Of a stretch of 64,000 nucleotides of DNA, positions 61,852 through 64,000 are shown piece by piece. Source of the stretch: Variovorax jilinensis (GTDB taxonomy: Bacteria > Pseudomonadota > Gammaproteobacteria > Burkholderiales > Burkholderiaceae_C). The stretch is taken from contig NZ_JASZYQ010000002.1 in the NCBI RefSeq assembly GCF_030316885.1, positions 814,001 to 878,000 on the forward strand, written 5' to 3'. Position numbers and translations under genes: made by a program. The notes under the pieces are model-generated. The model was not told where the DNA came from and did not search any database. It saw only the letters and a list, made by a program, of their open reading frames with translations. Numbering within the stretch: the first letter of the stretch is position 1; each line of letters opens with the position of its first letter.

Positions 61852-62294
61852 AAGTCGACGTTCGCATCCTCGATGCCCGCATGCAGGATCAGCTGCCGGC
61901 CTACGCCACGCCCGGCAGCGCCGGTCTCGACCTCCGGGCCTGCCTCGATGCCCCGATCACGCTGGAGCCCAACGGCTGGCAACTGGTCGGCACCGGCATC
62001 GCGATCCATCTGGCCGATCCTGCCTTCGCGGCGCTGATCCTTCCGCGCTCGGGGCTTGGCCACAAGCACGGCATCGTGCTCGGCAACCTGGTGGGCCTGA
62101 TCGACAGCGACTACCAGGGCGAGCTCAAGATCAGCGCCTGGAACCGCAGCGACACGGCATTCGTGCTGCAACCCATGGAGCGCCTCGCGCAACTCGTGAT
62201 CGTGCCCGTGGTGCAGGCGGAGTTCCGGGTAGTCCCTGAGTTCCCGCCGAGCGAGCGCGGCGAGGGCGGCTACGGTTCGACCGGGAAGCACTGA
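61848..62294 (+). CDS. dut: dUTP diphosphatase
   Basis: The 148-residue trimeric enzyme hydrolyses dUTP to dUMP. Family motifs are in order: [47 protein letters not shown] and the P-loop-like [10 protein letters not shown]. The start is a TTG at 61848 that shares two bases with the coaBC stop; no other start fits the family N-terminus. The coaBC-dut pair is conserved in proteobacteria. Confidence 0.95.
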   Translation: MKVDVRILDARMQDQLPAYATPGSAGLDLRACLDAPITLEPNGWQLVGTGIAIHLADPAFAALILPRSGLGHKHGIVLGNLVGLIDSDYQGELKISAWNRSDTAFVLQPMERLAQLVIVPVVQAEFRVVPEFPPSERGEGGYGSTGKH

Positions 62295-62494
62295 GCGTCG
62301 AATGCCCGTCGTTGCAGGGTGTCGGCCGTCGCCTGCATGCATCTGCAGCGTCCGCCCACATGCGAAGCAAGGAACCGGAGACCCTCGAAGGCATCAAACA
62401 GATGAAGCTGCGTGCAGGTCATCCTGTCGACACCTGCCGCGTTGAACTTGAGTCGGCCCGCAAGGGCCGCACCTTTCCTGAGGAGCACAACACC

Positions 62495-62986
62495 ATGAAG
62501 ATCTCGATCCGCGCCGTTTCCGTCACCAGCTCCGTGCTGGCCCTGGCCACGCTCACTGCCTGCGCGCCGGCACCCATCTACCAGACCACCAGCTACCCCT
62601 ACAACCCGCCGCCGCCCCAGGTGCAGCAGGGTCCGTACGTCGAATACGGCCGCGTTGCCAACATCGAGGTGTTGCGGAGCGAGACGCAGGGCTCGTCCAC
62701 CTCGGGCGGCGGCGCCATCGCCGGTGGCGTGGTCGGCGGCCTGCTGGGCAATCAGATCGGCAAGGGCGGCGGACGCACCGCGGCCACCGTCGCGGGCGTG
62801 GTCGGCGGCGCGCTGCTCGGCAACAACATCGAGGGCCGCACCAATGCCCCGCGCGTGTCCGAGACCTTCCGCGTCTCGGTCCAGACCGACAACGGCGGCT
62901 TCCGCGCCTTCGACGTGCCGAGCCCGGGCGACCTGCGCGTCGGCGACCGCGTGCGCATCGACAACGGGCAGATCTCGAGGTTCTGA
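62495..62986 (+). CDS. Glycine-zipper outer-membrane lipoprotein (SlyB/17-kDa antigen-like)
   Basis: With the ATG at 62495 (AGGAG eight bases upstream) the product is 163 aa. The lipoprotein signal ends LTAC (Cys about residue 22). A Pro/Tyr-rich stretch leads to a glycine zipper (about 67-110: GGAIAGGVVGGLLGNQIGKG and AGVVGGALLGNNIEG), then a small C-terminal beta domain, as in SlyB/PagP-like 17-kDa antigens. It likely maintains outer-membrane integrity and may be stress induced. The 200 bp before it hold no recognisable gene; a rho-independent terminator follows. Confidence 0.87.
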   Translation: MKISIRAVSVTSSVLALATLTACAPAPIYQTTSYPYNPPPPQVQQGPYVEYGRVANIEVLRSETQGSSTSGGGAIAGGVVGGLLGNQIGKGGGRTAATVAGVVGGALLGNNIEGRTNAPRVSETFRVSVQTDNGGFRAFDVPSPGDLRVGDRVRIDNGQISRF

Positions 62987-63012
62987 GTCTTCGCGTGCGT
63001 CGCACAGCAACG

Positions 63013-63040
63013 AAAAAGCCGGGTTGCCCCGGCTTTTTTT
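63013..63040. terminator. Bidirectional rho-independent terminator between slyB-like and slyD genes
   Basis: AAAAAGCCGGG (63013-63023), loop TTGC, CCCGGCTTTTTTT (63028-63040) is a strong stem flanked by an A run and a T run, so it can stop transcripts of both convergent genes. Confidence 0.93.
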
Positions 63041-63059
63041 GCGCGTGCTGCTGCCTGCC

Positions 63060-63584
63060 TCAGTGCAGCGTGCCGTTGCCCGGCGCGGTGGTCGGGACCT
63101 TGAAGAAGCCGGTGCCCGCCGTGCCGCGGCCGATCTCGTCCTCGGTCGCCTCGCGCACCGACCGGACCGTGATGTCGAGCCGGATCGCGATGCCGGCCAG
63201 CGGATGGTTGCCGTCGAGCACCAGGTGCTCGGGGTAGATCTCGCTCACGGTGTAGAGCACGTCGCGCGGCATGTCGGGGTTCACGCCGGCGGGGAGCGCC
63301 GCACCGTCGAAGCTCATGCCTTCCTCGGTCTCGGCCGGGAACAGCGAGCGCGGCTCGAGAAACAGCAGCTGGTCGTTGAAGTCGCCGAAGGCCTGTTCGG
63401 GTTCGAGCTGCATCTGGACCCGGGCTCCGGGCTCGTGGCCGCGCAGCGCGGCCTCGATGGCGTCGAACAGGTCGTCGCCGCCGACCAGGAACTCCACCGG
63501 GTCGTCGAGGACGTCGAGAACCTCGCCCAGCGTATCTTTCAGCGTCCAGGTCAGTCCGACCACGCATTGTTCAGTGATTTCCAT
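63060..63584 (-). CDS. FKBP-type peptidyl-prolyl isomerase, SlyD-like
   Basis: The 174-residue protein has an FKBP domain interrupted by an IF (insert-in-flap) chaperone domain. It begins MEITEQCVVGLTWTLKD and contains GHEPGARVQMQLEPEQAFGD, the flap region. It lacks the His/Cys-rich tail of E. coli SlyD, so nickel storage is unlikely; folding assistance is expected. GGGAGA precedes the ATG. Its start codon lies 14 bp from that of the divergent roxA-like gene. Confidence 0.9.
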   Translation of the reverse strand: MEITEQCVVGLTWTLKDTLGEVLDVLDDPVEFLVGGDDLFDAIEAALRGHEPGARVQMQLEPEQAFGDFNDQLLFLEPRSLFPAETEEGMSFDGAALPAGVNPDMPRDVLYTVSEIYPEHLVLDGNHPLAGIAIRLDITVRSVREATEDEIGRGTAGTGFFKVPTTAPGNGTLH

Positions 63585-63598
63585 TGGACAATTCTCCC

Positions 63599-64000
63599 AT
63601 GGAGATTGATAGCCCCCTGCCTCTTCTCGGCGGCCTGAGCGCCCGCCAGTTCATGCGACGGCACTGGCAGAAGAAGCCGCTGCTGGTGCGCCAGGCCGTG
63701 CCGGACATGGTGCCGCCACTGGCGCGCACCGCGCTGTTCGACCTGGCCGCACGCGAGGAAGTCGAGTCGCGCCTGATCCGCCACGGCAAGTCAGGCTGGA
63801 CGCTCAAGCACGGCCCCTTCGCGCGCCGCGCCCTGCCCGGACGCCAGCAGCCGGGCTGGACGCTGCTGGTGCAGGGCGTGGACCTGCATGATCAGGCGGT
63901 TCACCGACTGTTGCAACAGTTCCGTTTCGTGCCCGACGCGCGCCTCGACGACCTCATGATCAGCTACGCGAGCGACACCGGCGGCGTCGGTCCGCACTTC
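63599..64000 (+). CDS. Cupin-type ribosomal protein hydroxylase (RoxA/YcfD-like), N-terminal part
   Basis: The gene runs off the window after 134 codons. The start region has FMRRHWQKKPLLVRQA, a RoxA/YcfD hallmark, and the segment DDLMISYASDTGGVGPHF ends just at the His of the iron-binding HxD motif. Such 2-oxoglutarate oxygenases hydroxylate an arginine of ribosomal protein L16. No Shine-Dalgarno is evident before the ATG at 63599, which is only 14 bp from the divergent slyD start. Confidence 0.9.
   Translation, partial: MEIDSPLPLLGGLSARQFMRRHWQKKPLLVRQAVPDMVPPLARTALFDLAAREEVESRLIRHGKSGWTLKHGPFARRALPGRQQPGWTLLVQGVDLHDQAVHRLLQQFRFVPDARLDDLMISYASDTGGVGPHF

Overview
The window is a continuous piece of a high-GC (roughly two-thirds or more G+C by eye) betaproteobacterial chromosome. 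The most likely source is Comamonadaceae, close to Variovorax. The reasons are the gene order pyrG-kdsA-eno-ftsB, three Bug/TctC-type solute-binding proteins, several Liv-type uptake systems, and two copies of a GC-rich intergenic repeat of a kind I associate with that family. No rRNA, tRNA, CRISPR array, prophage or intact insertion sequence was seen. Coding density is very high, with many ATGA or TTGA stop/start overlaps.

Layout. 1-2.8 kb: the end of an efflux adaptor, an EmrB-like exporter, a 250-bp structured inverted-repeat element and a NYN-LOTUS putative RNase. 3.0-8.9 kb: a Liv-type ABC importer with two near-duplicate binding proteins; its LivF-like ATPase has Arg in place of the Walker A Lys. 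9.0-17.1 kb: a second Liv-type importer in one minus-strand operon with a Rieske ring-hydroxylating dioxygenase (alpha, beta, ferredoxin; no reductase), controlled by a divergent AraC regulator; probably anthranilate- or salicylate-type aromatic uptake and ring attack. 17.1-23.5 kb: a tightly coupled operon of YCII protein, ECF42-type sigma factor, FtsX-like permease, cysteine-synthase-like enzyme and AttH/CrtC-like exported protein, preceded by a plausible ECF42 promoter. 23.6-30.5 kb: a threonine-dehydratase-like gene, LolD-like ATPase, miaA, an MFS exporter, a lipoprotein hydrolase and mutL. 30.5-36.8 kb: DedA, two lipoproteins, and a LysR/AtuA-like/Bug catabolic cluster. 36.9-40.4 kb: amiC, tsaE and queG; tsaE, amiC, mutL and miaA keep the order of the classic cell-wall/tRNA-modification cluster but are split by insertions. 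40.4-46.8 kb: an AEC transporter, two Bug proteins around xerD, and a TetR/thiolase/MaoC acyl-CoA module with a shared operator. 46.8-49.2 kb: a ferritin-like DUF455 protein, gamma carbonic anhydrase and Hsp33. 49.3-54.8 kb: a phosphorelay of a five-GAF hybrid kinase, an Hpt protein and a receiver-adenylyl cyclase. 54.7-60.5 kb: two unknown proteins, ftsB, eno, kdsA and pyrG. 60.6-64 kb: coaBC, dut, a glycine-zipper lipoprotein, slyD and the start of a ribosomal-oxygenase gene.

The most distinctive items are the ECF42-driven transporter operon, the phosphorelay that ends in a cyclase rather than a DNA-binding regulator, the TetR/thiolase operator pair with an apparently leaderless tetR, and the Walker A substitution in the first LivF.
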